From: Xanthomonas sp. DAR 34887
GTDB lineage: Bacteria > Pseudomonadota > Gammaproteobacteria > Xanthomonadales > Xanthomonadaceae
Direction of reading: 5' to 3'
NCBI RefSeq assembly: GCF_041245805.1
Contig: NZ_CP162490.1
Coordinates: 5,247,001-5,311,000, forward strand
DNA: 64,000 nt
The notes beneath the pieces are model-generated. The model did no database searches. It was given only the letters and a program-made list of their open reading frames with translations, and was not told the DNA's origin. Position numbers and translations under genes: made by a program. Positions 52,205 to 60,845 of this stretch are shown here, in pieces (position 1 is the first letter of the stretch; every line of letters starts with the position of its first letter).

Positions 52205-54409
52205 ATGAGCGCACTACATCCCCTGCTGATCGAACTGGGTACCGAGGAACTGCCGGTCAAGGCGCTGCCGGGCCTGGCGCAGGCCTTGTTCGACGGCGTG
52301 ATCGCCGGGCTGGAGAAGCGCGGCATCGCGGTCGAACGCGGCGACGCCAAGCCGCTGTCCACCCCGCGCCGGCTGGCGGTGCTGCTGCCGGGCGTGGCCG
52401 CCGAACAGCCGGAGCAGCGCTCGGAAGTGCTCGGCCCCTATCTCAACATCGCCCTGGACGCCGACGGCCAGCCGACCAAGGCCTTGGCCGGCTTCGCCGC
52501 CAAGGCCGGCATCGACTGGACCGCGCTCGAGCGCACCAGCGACGCCAAGGGCGAGCGCTTCGTGCACCGCGCCGTGACCCCGGGCGCGCAGACCGCCGCG
52601 CTGCTGCCGGAGATCCTGCGCGAGGCGATCGCGGCGATGCCGATCCCCAAACCGATGCGCTGGGGCGACCACGACTACGGCTTCGCGCGGCCGGTGCATT
52701 GGCTGGTGCTGCTGTTCGGCAGCGCCGTGGTGCCGGTGCAGGTGTTCGGCGTGCAGGCCGGCCGCGACAGTCGCGGCCACCGCTTCCTGCACGACGCGCC
52801 GGTCGCCCTGGCGCAGCCCGGCGACTACGTGGCCGCGCTGGAAGCGGCGCAGGTGCTGGTGGACCCGGATGCGCGCCGCGCGCGGATCGTCGCCGAGGTC
52901 GAGCAGGCCGCGCGCCAGGCCGGTGGCAGCGCGCGCATCGCCGAGGACAATCTGGAGCAGGTGGTGAACCTGGTCGAATGGCCGTCGGCGGTGCTGTGCA
53001 AGTTCGAGCCGGCGTTCCTGGCGGTGCCGCAGGAAGCGTTGATCGAGACCATGGAGAGCAACCAGAAGTTCTTCCCGGTGCTGGATGCCGGCGACAAGCT
53101 CACCGAGCACTTCATCGGCATCGCCAACATCGTCTCGCGCGATGTGGCCGAAGTGGCCAAGGGCTACGAGCGGGTGATCCGCCCGCGCTTCGCCGACGCC
53201 AAGTTCTTCTTCGACGAAGACCTCAAGCAGGGCCTGGAGGCGATGGGCGCCGGCCTGGCCAGCGTCACCTACCAGGCCAAGCTCGGCAGCATCGCCGACA
53301 AGGTGCAGCGCGTGGCCGCGCTGGCCGAGGCGATCGCGCCAATGGCCGGCGTGGACGCCGCGCAGGCGCGCCGCGCCGCCGAGTTGAGCAAGAACGATCT
53401 GCAGTCGCGCATGGTCAACGAATTCCCCGAACTGCAGGGCATCGCCGGCCGCCACTACGCCGTCGCCGCCGGCGAGCCCAGCGAGATCGCCCTGGCGATC
53501 GACGAGGCCTACCAGCCGCGCTTCGCCGGCGACGACATCGCGCTGTCGCCGCTGGGCAAGGTGCTGGCGATCGCCGAGCGTTTGGACACGCTGGCCGGTG
53601 GGTTTGCCGCGAGGTTGAAGCCGACCGGCAACAAGGATCCGTTCGCGCTGCGGCGCAACGCGCTGGGGTTGGCGCGGACGGTGATTGAGAGTGGGTTTGA
53701 GTTAGATATACAAGAGTTGATTCGGAGATCTCGGCTTGCGGCCTTGATTTTTTCTAATGCAGCGGCGGGTTCTGAAGCAAGGCGTTCTTTCGCCGAGGCC
53801 ATTAGAAAGATCGGGGCTCTGGGCGTAGATACATCGGATCTGAAGTATGACGGTGGCTTTCTAATCACCAGAGAAATCTGGGACGAGGCCGCGAAGTTCG
53901 AAGACATCTACGACTTCATCTTAGATCGTCTACGCGGCTATTACGCTGACAAGGGCGTGCCGGTAATCCATTTCAATGCAGTGGCGGAACTGAAGCCGGC
54001 CTCGCTCTACGATTTCGACCGCCGCATCGATGCGATCGGCATCTTCGCCACGTTGCCGGAGGCCGAGGCGCTGGCCGCGGCCAACAAGCGCATCCGCAAC
54101 ATCCTGCGCAAGGCCGAGGGCGCGATTCCGGCGCAGATCGACCTGGCGCTGCTGCGCGAGCCGGCCGAAAGCGCGTTGGCCGAAGCGGTGGAAGCGGCGA
54201 TCGTGGAAACCGACGGCGCGCTGCGCCAGCACGACTACGTCACCGTGCTGAACTTTCTGGCGCGCCTGCGGCCGCAGGTGGACGCGTTCTTCGACGGGGT
54301 GATGGTCAACGTCGAAGACCCCGCGCTGCGCGGCAACCGCCTGGCCCTGCTCAAGCGCTTGGGCGACCGCCTCGGCAGCGTCGCGGCGATCGAGCATCTG
54401 TCGTCGTAA
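52205..54409 (+). CDS. glyS: Glycyl-tRNA synthetase beta subunit
   Basis: A 734-residue beta subunit. It starts MSALHPLLIELGTEELPVKA, as the family does, and has ETMESNQKFFPVLD, RPRFADAKFFFDEDLKQGLE, YQAKLGSIADKVQRVAALAE, LSKNDLQSRMVNEFPELQGI and the C-terminal LPEAEALAAANKRIRNILRK. The E. coli homologue is about 689 residues. Here about 60 residues lie between LDIQELI and YDFILDRLRGYYADKG where I would expect about 25. That stretch (53690-53945) is only about half G+C, uses ATA, TTA, AGA and CTA codons rare elsewhere, and looks acquired. The frame stays intact, so the enzyme is presumably active. Confidence 0.95.
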   Translation: MSALHPLLIELGTEELPVKALPGLAQALFDGVIAGLEKRGIAVERGDAKPLSTPRRLAVLLPGVAAEQPEQRSEVLGPYLNIALDADGQPTKALAGFAAKAGIDWTALERTSDAKGERFVHRAVTPGAQTAALLPEILREAIAAMPIPKPMRWGDHDYGFARPVHWLVLLFGSAVVPVQVFGVQAGRDSRGHRFLHDAPVALAQPGDYVAALEAAQVLVDPDARRARIVAEVEQAARQAGGSARIAEDNLEQVVNLVEWPSAVLCKFEPAFLAVPQEALIETMESNQKFFPVLDAGDKLTEHFIGIANIVSRDVAEVAKGYERVIRPRFADAKFFFDEDLKQGLEAMGAGLASVTYQAKLGSIADKVQRVAALAEAIAPMAGVDAAQARRAAELSKNDLQSRMVNEFPELQGIAGRHYAVAAGEPSEIALAIDEAYQPRFAGDDIALSPLGKVLAIAERLDTLAGGFAARLKPTGNKDPFALRRNALGLARTVIESGFELDIQELIRRSRLAALIFSNAAAGSEARRSFAEAIRKIGALGVDTSDLKYDGGFLITREIWDEAAKFEDIYDFILDRLRGYYADKGVPVIHFNAVAELKPASLYDFDRRIDAIGIFATLPEAEALAAANKRIRNILRKAEGAIPAQIDLALLREPAESALAEAVEAAIVETDGALRQHDYVTVLNFLARLRPQVDAFFDGVMVNVEDPALRGNRLALLKRLGDRLGSVAAIEHLSS

Positions 54410-54435
54410 GCGGCGCACGCAGCGGGCAGATGCAT

Positions 54436-54466
54436 GGAGGGGCTGCGAAAGCAGCCTCTTCTTTTT
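54436..54466 (+). terminator. Rho-independent terminator after glyS
   Basis: GGAGGGGCTGCGAAAGCAGC followed by CTCTTCTTTTT forms a strong stem with a GAAA loop and a T-run, 27 bases past the glyS stop. Confidence 0.8.
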
Positions 54467-54471
54467 GTGGG

Positions 54472-54743
54472 GAGCGGCTTCAGCTGCGGTGCGCAAAGCC
54501 GGCAGCGCCACAACCAAGTGAAATCGCGTCGGGACTGAAGTCCCTCCCACAGTGCACCCGACCGGCTATGTCCGAGCGCCTGTTTTTAAGCCCCTCTCCC
54601 CTCGGGAGAGGGGTTGGGGTGAGGGTACGTCGGCGCAGCAACAGCCCGGTGCGCTCGAACTTTTCCGGCTTCGCCCGTACCCTCATCCGCCCCTGCGGGG
54701 CACCTTCCCCGAAGAGGGGGCCATGGTCCCGAGGGGAGAAGGG
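54472..54743. repeat. Cluster of palindromes and a paired-palindrome element
   Basis: After the terminator come two short palindromes: a diverged GGAGCGGCTTCAGCTGCGG at about 54472, and GTCGGGACTGAAGTCCCTCC at 54528-54552. Then, at 54591-54743, comes a second copy of the element seen at 52056, here with an extra segment (CGAAGAGGGGGCCATGGTCC) in its right arm. No gene fits in this 459-base gap (54410-54868). Confidence 0.75.
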
Positions 54744-54811
54744 AACAGCTGGCGCATCCCGCCATATTGCCCGCCAGCCGCGGCACCCGCAGCGCGACGC
54801 AAAACCGCCGT

Positions 54812-54868
54812 TGCGAATCCCCAATCCCCAATCCCCAATCCCCAATCCCCAATCCCCAATCCCTGCTT
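54812..54868. repeat. CCCCAAT heptamer array
   Basis: About seven consecutive CCCCAAT units directly abut the stop codon of the rep helicase gene (54869-54871). Related runs occur at 40870 and 41068, also at gene ends. Perfect unit identity implies slippage or recent expansion, so copy number probably varies among strains. Confidence 0.85.
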
Positions 54869-56845
54869 CTAATCGAACAACGCCTGGATCGCCGCCAAGC
54901 CCGCATTGGCGCGTTCCTTCTTGCGCTCAGCGTCGGCCACCGGGTCGGCGCCGTCGCGCTGCATTTCCTCGGCGGGGATTTCGGCGAAGAAGCGGCTGGG
55001 CTTGAGCCGGATGTGCTCGCCGAACTTGCGGGTCAGCTTGCTGTAGCTCATCCACAGCTGTTCCTTGGCGCGGGTGATGCCCACGTACAGCAGGCGCCGC
55101 TCTTCCTGCAGGTTGCCCTCCTCCAGGCTCACCTCGTGCGGCAGCACGCCGTCCTCGCAGCCGACGATGAACACGTAGCGGAACTCCAGGCCCTTGGACG
55201 CGTGCATCGTCATCATCCGCACCTGGTTGCCGCCGTCGTCCTTGTCGTTGCGCGACAGCAGCGCCAGCTGCGCCGCCAGGTCGCCGACGGTGGCGCCGCG
55301 CGGGCCGCCCTCGAACCACTTGGCCAGTTCCTCCAGGTTGCCGCGGCGGCGCTGGAAGGTGGCTTCGTCCTTGCATTGGCTGCGCAGCTCGCGGATCAGT
55401 CCGGACTGCTCGGCAAGCTGGCGCACCACATCGGCCGAAGACAGCGTCTGCGAGGCGCTACGCAACTCGTGCAGCACGTCGACGAAATCGCTCAGGCCGT
55501 TGGCCGCGCGTGGCGGCAATTGCTGCAGCGCGCCCATCGACTCGGCCGCGCGCGACATCGGCAGATGCTTGGCCGACGCCAGTTCGGCCAGCTTGGCCAG
55601 CGAGGTCGCGCCGACCTCGCGCTTGGGCGCCTGCACCGCGCGCAGGAACGCGGCATCGTCGTCCGGATTGACCAGCAGCCGCAGCCACGACAGCACGTCC
55701 TTCACTTCCTGCCGTTCCAGGAACGCGGTGCCGCCGGTGATGTGGTACGGCACGCCAGCGATCTGCAAGGCCTTTTCCAGCGGCCGCGACTGGAAGTTGC
55801 CGCGGAACAGGATGCAGAAATCGCTCCACGGCACCTGTTTGGCGGTGCCCAGGTAGGCGATCTCGGCGGCGACCTTCTCCGCCTCGTGCTCGCTGTCGCG
55901 GCACTCCCACACGCGGATGCGCTCGCCGTCGGCCTGGTCGCTCCACAGCGTCTTCAGGTGCTCGTGCGGGTTGTGCGCGATCAGCGCGTTGGCCGCGCGC
56001 AGCACGCGGTTGGAGCAGCGGTAGTTCTGCTCCAGCTTGATGATCTGCAGGGCCGGATAGTCGCGTCCCATCTGCGTCAGGTTTTCCGGGTTGGCGCCGC
56101 GCCAGGCGTAGATGCTCTGGTCGTCGTCGCCCACGCAGGTGAAGTTGCCGCGCGGGCCGGCCAGCATCTTCAACATCCGGTATTGCGCATCGTTGGTGTC
56201 CTGGCTCTCGTCCACCAGCAGGTAGCCGATGCGCTCGCGCCATGCCATGACGATGTCCTCGTTCTCCTCCAGCACCTGCACCGGCAGGCGGATCAGGTCG
56301 TCGAAGTCCACCGCGTTGAAGGTGCTCAGCCGCGCCTGGTAGCGCTCGTACAGGCTGGCCGCTTCCTGCTCGCGGGTGCTGCGCGCGGCGGCCATCGCCT
56401 GCTCCGGCGACAGCCCGGCGTTCTTGGCGCGCGAGATCAGGTTCTTGGCGTCGTCGATCGCATCGGGTTTGGCGCCGTGCATCAGGTCCTTGATCTGCGC
56501 GGCGGCATCGTCGGCGTCGAAGATCGAGAAGCCGCGCTTGAGGCCGACCGCGGCGTGCTCGATCTGCAGGAACTTCAGCCCCAGCGCGTGGAAGGTGCAG
56601 ATGGTCAGGCCGTCGGCGGCGTCGCCGCGGATGCGCTTGGCCACGCGCTCGCGCATTTCCTTGGCCGACTTGTTGGTGAAGGTGATCGCGGCGATGCGCT
56701 TGGCCGGGTAGCGGCCGGTGGCGATCAGGTGCGCGATCTTTTCCACGATCACGCGGGTCTTGCCGCTGCCGGCGCCGGCCAGCACCAGCAGCGGGCCTTC
56801 GCAATGCAGCACCGCGGCGCGTTGGGGGGGATTGAGACCGTGCAT
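54869..56845 (-). CDS. rep: ATP-dependent DNA helicase Rep (UvrD/REP family)
   Basis: A 658-residue SF1A helicase. Motifs in order: Q-motif LNPPQRAAV, Walker A AGAGSGKT (residues 23-30), Ia ITFTNKSAKEM, TFHALGL, II LLVDESQDTND, III CVGDDDQSIYAWRGA, IV QNYRCSNRVL, V TMHASKGLEFRYVFIVGCED, VI EERRLLYVGITRAKEQLW. The pattern FDADDAAAQIKDLM and the overall length fit Rep better than UvrD. It moves 3' to 5' on single strands and clears blocks to replication forks. Start at 56845 (MHGLNPPQ). Its 3' end touches a heptamer repeat array. Confidence 0.94.
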   Translation of the reverse strand: MHGLNPPQRAAVLHCEGPLLVLAGAGSGKTRVIVEKIAHLIATGRYPAKRIAAITFTNKSAKEMRERVAKRIRGDAADGLTICTFHALGLKFLQIEHAAVGLKRGFSIFDADDAAAQIKDLMHGAKPDAIDDAKNLISRAKNAGLSPEQAMAAARSTREQEAASLYERYQARLSTFNAVDFDDLIRLPVQVLEENEDIVMAWRERIGYLLVDESQDTNDAQYRMLKMLAGPRGNFTCVGDDDQSIYAWRGANPENLTQMGRDYPALQIIKLEQNYRCSNRVLRAANALIAHNPHEHLKTLWSDQADGERIRVWECRDSEHEAEKVAAEIAYLGTAKQVPWSDFCILFRGNFQSRPLEKALQIAGVPYHITGGTAFLERQEVKDVLSWLRLLVNPDDDAAFLRAVQAPKREVGATSLAKLAELASAKHLPMSRAAESMGALQQLPPRAANGLSDFVDVLHELRSASQTLSSADVVRQLAEQSGLIRELRSQCKDEATFQRRRGNLEELAKWFEGGPRGATVGDLAAQLALLSRNDKDDGGNQVRMMTMHASKGLEFRYVFIVGCEDGVLPHEVSLEEGNLQEERRLLYVGITRAKEQLWMSYSKLTRKFGEHIRLKPSRFFAEIPAEEMQRDGADPVADAERKKERANAGLAAIQALFD

Positions 56846-56981
56846 GAAGAGGTTTCCTGGGCCGCGCATTGTAGCGGGCGCCGACCGGCGGCGAGGACCG
56901 CCCCGCCGCGCTGGCGCTGAACGGGTTTTCCCGCGCGCATCCGGCCTGCGGCGGAGCCGGCCGCCGCGCTAGAATCGGGCC

Positions 56982-57602
56982 ATGGCGAAACTGTATTTCT
57001 ACTATTCGGCGATGAACGCCGGCAAGACCACGACGCTGCTGCAGTCGGCGCACAACTATCGCGAGCGCGGCATGCGCACCGCGATCCTGACCCCGCAGCT
57101 GGACCACCGCGACGGCAGCGGCATCGTCGCCTCGCGCATCGGTCTGCGCGCCGATGGCAACACCTTCGTGCCGGACACCGATCTGCTGGCGCTGCTGCAG
57201 GACGACATCGCCGGCAACGGCGCGCTGCATTGCGTGCTGGTGGACGAGGCGCAGTTCCTCAGCCGCGCGCAGGTCTGGCAGCTCAGCGAGGTGGTCGACC
57301 GGCTGCGCATTCCGGTGCTGTGCTACGGCCTGCGCACCGATTTTCGCGGCGAGTTGTTCGAGGGCAGCCAGTACCTGCTGGCCTGGGCCGACGAGCTGCA
57401 GGAGATCAAGACCATCTGCCACACCGGCAGCAAGGCGACGATGACCGTGCGCGTGGACGCGGACGGCCATGCCGTGCAGGACGGCCCGCAGGTGGAGATC
57501 GGCGGCAACGAGCGCTACGTGTCGGTAAGCCGCGCAGAATTCAAGAAGATCATGCGCGGCGAGGGCCGCATCGATCCGTTGCAGATCGCGTTGCCGCGGT
57601 AG
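56982..57602 (+). CDS. tdk: Thymidine kinase
   Basis: A 206-residue type II thymidine kinase for salvage of thymidine. P-loop MNAGKTTTLLQSAHNY (residues 11-26), Asp-Glu box CVLVDEAQFLS, and lasso-region CYGLRTDFRGELFEGSQYLL are all present, as is GGNERYVSV near the end. The zinc-binding cysteines that E. coli-type enzymes have as CHCG and VCR read CHTG and VSR here, so the structural zinc site appears lost. Divergent from rep with 136 bases between the starts. Confidence 0.95.
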   Translation: MAKLYFYYSAMNAGKTTTLLQSAHNYRERGMRTAILTPQLDHRDGSGIVASRIGLRADGNTFVPDTDLLALLQDDIAGNGALHCVLVDEAQFLSRAQVWQLSEVVDRLRIPVLCYGLRTDFRGELFEGSQYLLAWADELQEIKTICHTGSKATMTVRVDADGHAVQDGPQVEIGGNERYVSVSRAEFKKIMRGEGRIDPLQIALPR

Positions 57603-57899
57603 TCCATCCGCTGCGCCAGGCTGACCACTGCGGCGCCAGACGAACCACGACGTTGGCCGGAGGCTGCGCTGCATTTCGCGGTGCAGTCGCATGCGCAGGC
57701 GAACGCCACGCGAGCGCCATGCACTGTCCTGGTGCGTCCCATTCGCCGATTCGGTTCGGTCGCGTTCGACGCGACACCGAGCATGAACGCCGGTTGAAAA
57801 CTGCAGCGCGGCCCTCGGCCGCATAGGCCATCAGTCTATGGATCGCGGCCACGACGCGCCCATAGAATCGTCGGCGATCGTACTCATGGGAAGAGTTCT

Positions 57900-58655
57900 A
57901 TGCAGCAGTTCAAGGGATACGTCGTCGGCGGCTGCGCCGCACTTGCCGTTGCGGTGGCGCTGGCGCTGTCCGCGCCGGCCACCGCCGCCGACAACGCGCG
58001 TACGTTCGACGACATTCCGGCGCAGGTGCTGACCGACGGTTTCCTCGAGGCGCACCTGGACCTGTTCTATCGGCGCGCCGGTATCCGCGCCGACAAGAAG
58101 GGCGAGTTCGCCGAGGCCAGGAAGAGCTACCAGCTCGCCGCGCGCTATGCCGACAAGCCGTCGCAGGCGCGGCTGGGCGAGATGTATTGGGAAGGCCAAG
58201 GTGGGGCGCAGGATCGCGCGATGGGGTTCCTGTGGATGGCGCTGGCCTCCGAGCGCGGCTATGAGGCCTTCACCGCACGCAAGATGGAGTACTGGAACCA
58301 GCTCACGCCCGAAGAGCGGCAGCGCGCGATCAAGCAGGACAAGAAGATGCTCGCCACCTATGGCGATGCGGTCGCCAAGCCGCGGCAGGAAGCGGTCCTG
58401 CGCCGCGAGGCGGCGCGCAGCACCGGCAGCATGCTCGGCCACTCCGGCGCCTCCGCCTTGCAGATCAACGGCCCGCGCGGCGGCAGCATCGATCCGGAGG
58501 TGTTCTACGCCAAGGAATTCTGGGAGCCGGGGGCGTACTGGAAGCTGCAGGACCGGGTCTGGGACGGCCGCACGCCGGGGCGTGTGGATATCGGCGATGT
58601 CGAGGACATCACCCAGGAAAGCGCGCCGAAGCCGCAGGAACCGGGCAAGCCCTGA
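57900..58655 (+). CDS. Exported Sel1/TPR-like protein
   Basis: A 251-residue protein with a signal peptide (VVGGCAALAVAVALALSAPA, cleaved at ATAAD) and a ribosome site GGGAAGAG. A helical repeat region resembles Sel1/TPR units (EFAEARKSYQLAARYADKPS, ARLGEMYWEGQGGAQDRAMG and FLWMALASERG). The C-terminal third is proline/glycine-rich and without recognised motifs. It is likely periplasmic and the partner is unknown. The 297-base gap before it shows no gene. Confidence 0.78.
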   Translation: MQQFKGYVVGGCAALAVAVALALSAPATAADNARTFDDIPAQVLTDGFLEAHLDLFYRRAGIRADKKGEFAEARKSYQLAARYADKPSQARLGEMYWEGQGGAQDRAMGFLWMALASERGYEAFTARKMEYWNQLTPEERQRAIKQDKKMLATYGDAVAKPRQEAVLRREAARSTGSMLGHSGASALQINGPRGGSIDPEVFYAKEFWEPGAYWKLQDRVWDGRTPGRVDIGDVEDITQESAPKPQEPGKP

Positions 58656-58688
58656 GCCGGCTGCGACCCGACGCCGGACACGCCGCAC

Positions 58689-58862
58689 GTCGGGACTGAA
58701 GTCCCTCCCACAGCCGCGAGCTTCTGTAGGCGCGGCGCCAGCCGCGACGGGTGAAGCCGGAACTGCACCGGCGGCGGACACTGTCTGTCGGGGCTGAAGC
58801 CCCTCCTACAGTGCACCCGGCACGGTAACTGCGCGGTTTGTAGGAGCGGCTTCAGCCGCGAC
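58689..58862. repeat. Four dispersed palindromes in tandem
   Basis: Copies at 58689-58713 (GTCGGGACTGAAGTCCCTCC type), 58725-58748 (TGTAGGCGCGGCGCCAGCCG type, inverted), 58787-58811 (GTCGGGGCTGAAGCCCCTCC type) and 58839-58862 (TGTAGGAGCGGCTTCAGCCG type, inverted). Alternating orientation makes two head-to-head pairs, as in BIMEs, between the convergent Sel1-like and opgD genes. Confidence 0.85.
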
Positions 58863-58926
58863 AACTAACGTCGGGCACTGCATGCGGGGCCGCTGCCGCG
58901 CACCGCGCGGCAGCGGCCGGCCATGC

Positions 58927-60531
58927 TCAATACAGCTTGCGCTCGGCCGCCGGTGGCGGCGTCCACTGGTACAGCCAGGTCTCGGTCAGCGGCCTGTCGC
59001 CGGAGCGCAGGAACAGGCGAATGTCGATCTGCTGCGTGCCCTCGTCCGGCGGCACCACGTCGAACATCGCACGGTAGCCGGAGAGTTCGTGCAGCGGCCG
59101 CGCCGAGACGATCTCGGTGCTGCCGCGGCTCAGCTGCAGCACCGCCTCGACCTTGGCGTCCTTGTCCTTGCCGAGCTTGGCCAGCTCGCCGCCGACGAAG
59201 TCCACCGCGAAGCGCCAGGAGAAATGGCTGCGCTTCTGCCCGACCACGCCGCCCAGGCCGGTGCGCGTGGCCACGCACTGCGCCAGCGGCGAGGACGCCG
59301 GCGGCTGCGCGCCCCAGTACAGGCGATAGCCGAACAGCAGCTCCTGCCCGGGCTGCGGCTTGTCCTGCGGATTCCAGAACGCGACGATGTTGTCGAAGGT
59401 CTCGTCGACGGTGGGAATCTCCACCAGCTGCACCGAACCCTTGCCCCAGCCCTGCTTCGGTTCCACCCACAGGCACGGGCGCTTGTCGTAGTACACGCCG
59501 TCGTCGTGGTAGTGGTCGAAGTTGCGGTCGCGCTGCAGCAGGCCGAAGCCGCGCGGGTTCTCGTCGACGAACATGTTGAAGCGCAGCTGCGGCGGATTGC
59601 ACAGCGGCCGCCAGATCCATTCGCCGCCGCCGGTCCACATCGCCAGGCCGTCGGTGTCGTGGATCTCCGGGCGCCAGTCCCAGTCCATGCGGCGGTCGTT
59701 CTCGCCGACCTGGTACATGCTGGTGCACGGCCCCAGGCCCAGCCGCTCGATGCTCTTGCGCGGATACAGTGCGCTGTCGATGTCCATCAGCAGCACGTCG
59801 CCGTTGGTGATCGCGAAGCGGTAGGCGCCGGCCACGCTCGGCGAGTCCAGCAGCGCGTACACCACCACCGTGTCCGAGCCGGCCTTGGGCTGCTCCAGCC
59901 AGTAGGCGATGAAGTCCGGGAATTCCTCCGGGCCGCCGGTGCCGGTATCGATCGCCAGGCCGCGCGCGGACTGCCCGTACTGGCCTTCCTTGCCCACCGC
60001 GCGGAAATAGCTGGCGCCGAGGAACGCGGCGAAGTCGCGGTCGGTGTCCTGCTTGGTATTGAGGCGGAAACCGGCGAAACCCAGGTCCTTGGGCAGATGC
60101 TTGCCCTTCAGCCCGCTGCTGCCGTAATCGAACGCGGCGCCGTCGTAGGCCAGTTCCTGCGCCTGCCCGTCGACCAGGTCGAACATGTGCACCGGCGACT
60201 TGAAGTACAGGCCCAGGTGGAAGAACTTGGCCTGGAACTTCGACGCGTTGTCCACCGCCCACAACGCATGGTCCTGGCGGTAGCGGATCGACTGGTACTG
60301 GTCCCAGTTCAGCGACTCCAGCGGCCCCGGCAGCACCCGCTTGTGGCTCTGGTAGGGCTCCTGGGCCATGGCCCGGGCGCGGCCCTTGAGCCAGGCGTAG
60401 TCGAAGGGCTGCGGCTTGCCCAGCCGGCGCAGGCCGACCGCGGGTGCGGCCTGGCCGAGCATCGGCATCGCGGGCAAGCCCATGGCGGCGAAGGCGGCGG
60501 CGGCGTTCTTGAGGAAATCGCGTCGTTGCAT
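58927..60531 (-). CDS. opgD: Glucan biosynthesis protein D (Tat substrate)
   Basis: A 534-residue OpgD/MdoD protein involved in making periplasmic glucans. The start gives a twin-arginine signal, MQRRDFLKNAAAAFAAMGLP, so the protein is exported folded by the TatABC system encoded at 39.4-40.9 kb. The MdoG-type beta-sandwich follows: YQSIRYRQDHALW, FHLGLYFKSPVHMFDLVDGQ, LGASYFRAVGKEGQYGQSAR, FPDFIAYWLEQPKAGSDTVV, WRPEIHDTDGLAMWTGGGEW, IWRPLCNPPQLRFNMFVDEN and the acidic RDRNFDHYHDDGVYYDKRP. Longer in-frame starts (MMEAL...) exist but lack a ribosome site. Confidence 0.94.
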   Translation of the reverse strand: MQRRDFLKNAAAAFAAMGLPAMPMLGQAAPAVGLRRLGKPQPFDYAWLKGRARAMAQEPYQSHKRVLPGPLESLNWDQYQSIRYRQDHALWAVDNASKFQAKFFHLGLYFKSPVHMFDLVDGQAQELAYDGAAFDYGSSGLKGKHLPKDLGFAGFRLNTKQDTDRDFAAFLGASYFRAVGKEGQYGQSARGLAIDTGTGGPEEFPDFIAYWLEQPKAGSDTVVVYALLDSPSVAGAYRFAITNGDVLLMDIDSALYPRKSIERLGLGPCTSMYQVGENDRRMDWDWRPEIHDTDGLAMWTGGGEWIWRPLCNPPQLRFNMFVDENPRGFGLLQRDRNFDHYHDDGVYYDKRPCLWVEPKQGWGKGSVQLVEIPTVDETFDNIVAFWNPQDKPQPGQELLFGYRLYWGAQPPASSPLAQCVATRTGLGGVVGQKRSHFSWRFAVDFVGGELAKLGKDKDAKVEAVLQLSRGSTEIVSARPLHELSGYRAMFDVVPPDEGTQQIDIRLFLRSGDRPLTETWLYQWTPPPAAERKLY

Positions 60532-60845
60532 GGGCCGGATCGAAGCGGAAAGGGCCTCCATCATAGACAAGCGGTGTTGAACGCGAGAGCTAGGGCGCTT
60601 GTTCGATTCCCAAGCGGGTCGCATTGGGTCGGTCGGGGCGCCCGCCGGTGCGGCGTGGTGCGGCGTATGGCGGGCGGTGAGGTCGCTGGCGCCCGACAGG
60701 CCCGACCCGCGCGGCCGCGCGCGCTTGCGCTGGCGCTGCGTCATCGCCCGCTCGGAATTCTTCCACGCCTCAATGCTCTTCTTGCCCCGCGCACGCGCGC
60801 ACGCACGGAGCGGCGCGATCCGCGTGGGGATTGACGACGTTCCCC
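60532..60845. other. 314-base gap without a supported gene
   Basis: GC-rich spacer upstream of opgD and downstream of the DUF4380 gene. No frame looks like protein, and none of the repeat families of this window is present. It presumably holds the opgD promoter. Confidence 0.5.

Noticed and set aside
54812..54868. Telomere-like or origin iteron repeat
   Set aside because: Short heptamers at a gene end, with related runs at other gene ends and no replication gene, fit simple-sequence expansion.
54767..56920. 2.1-kb open frame opposite rep
   Set aside because: Antisense shadow of a complete helicase; no motifs and no ribosome site.
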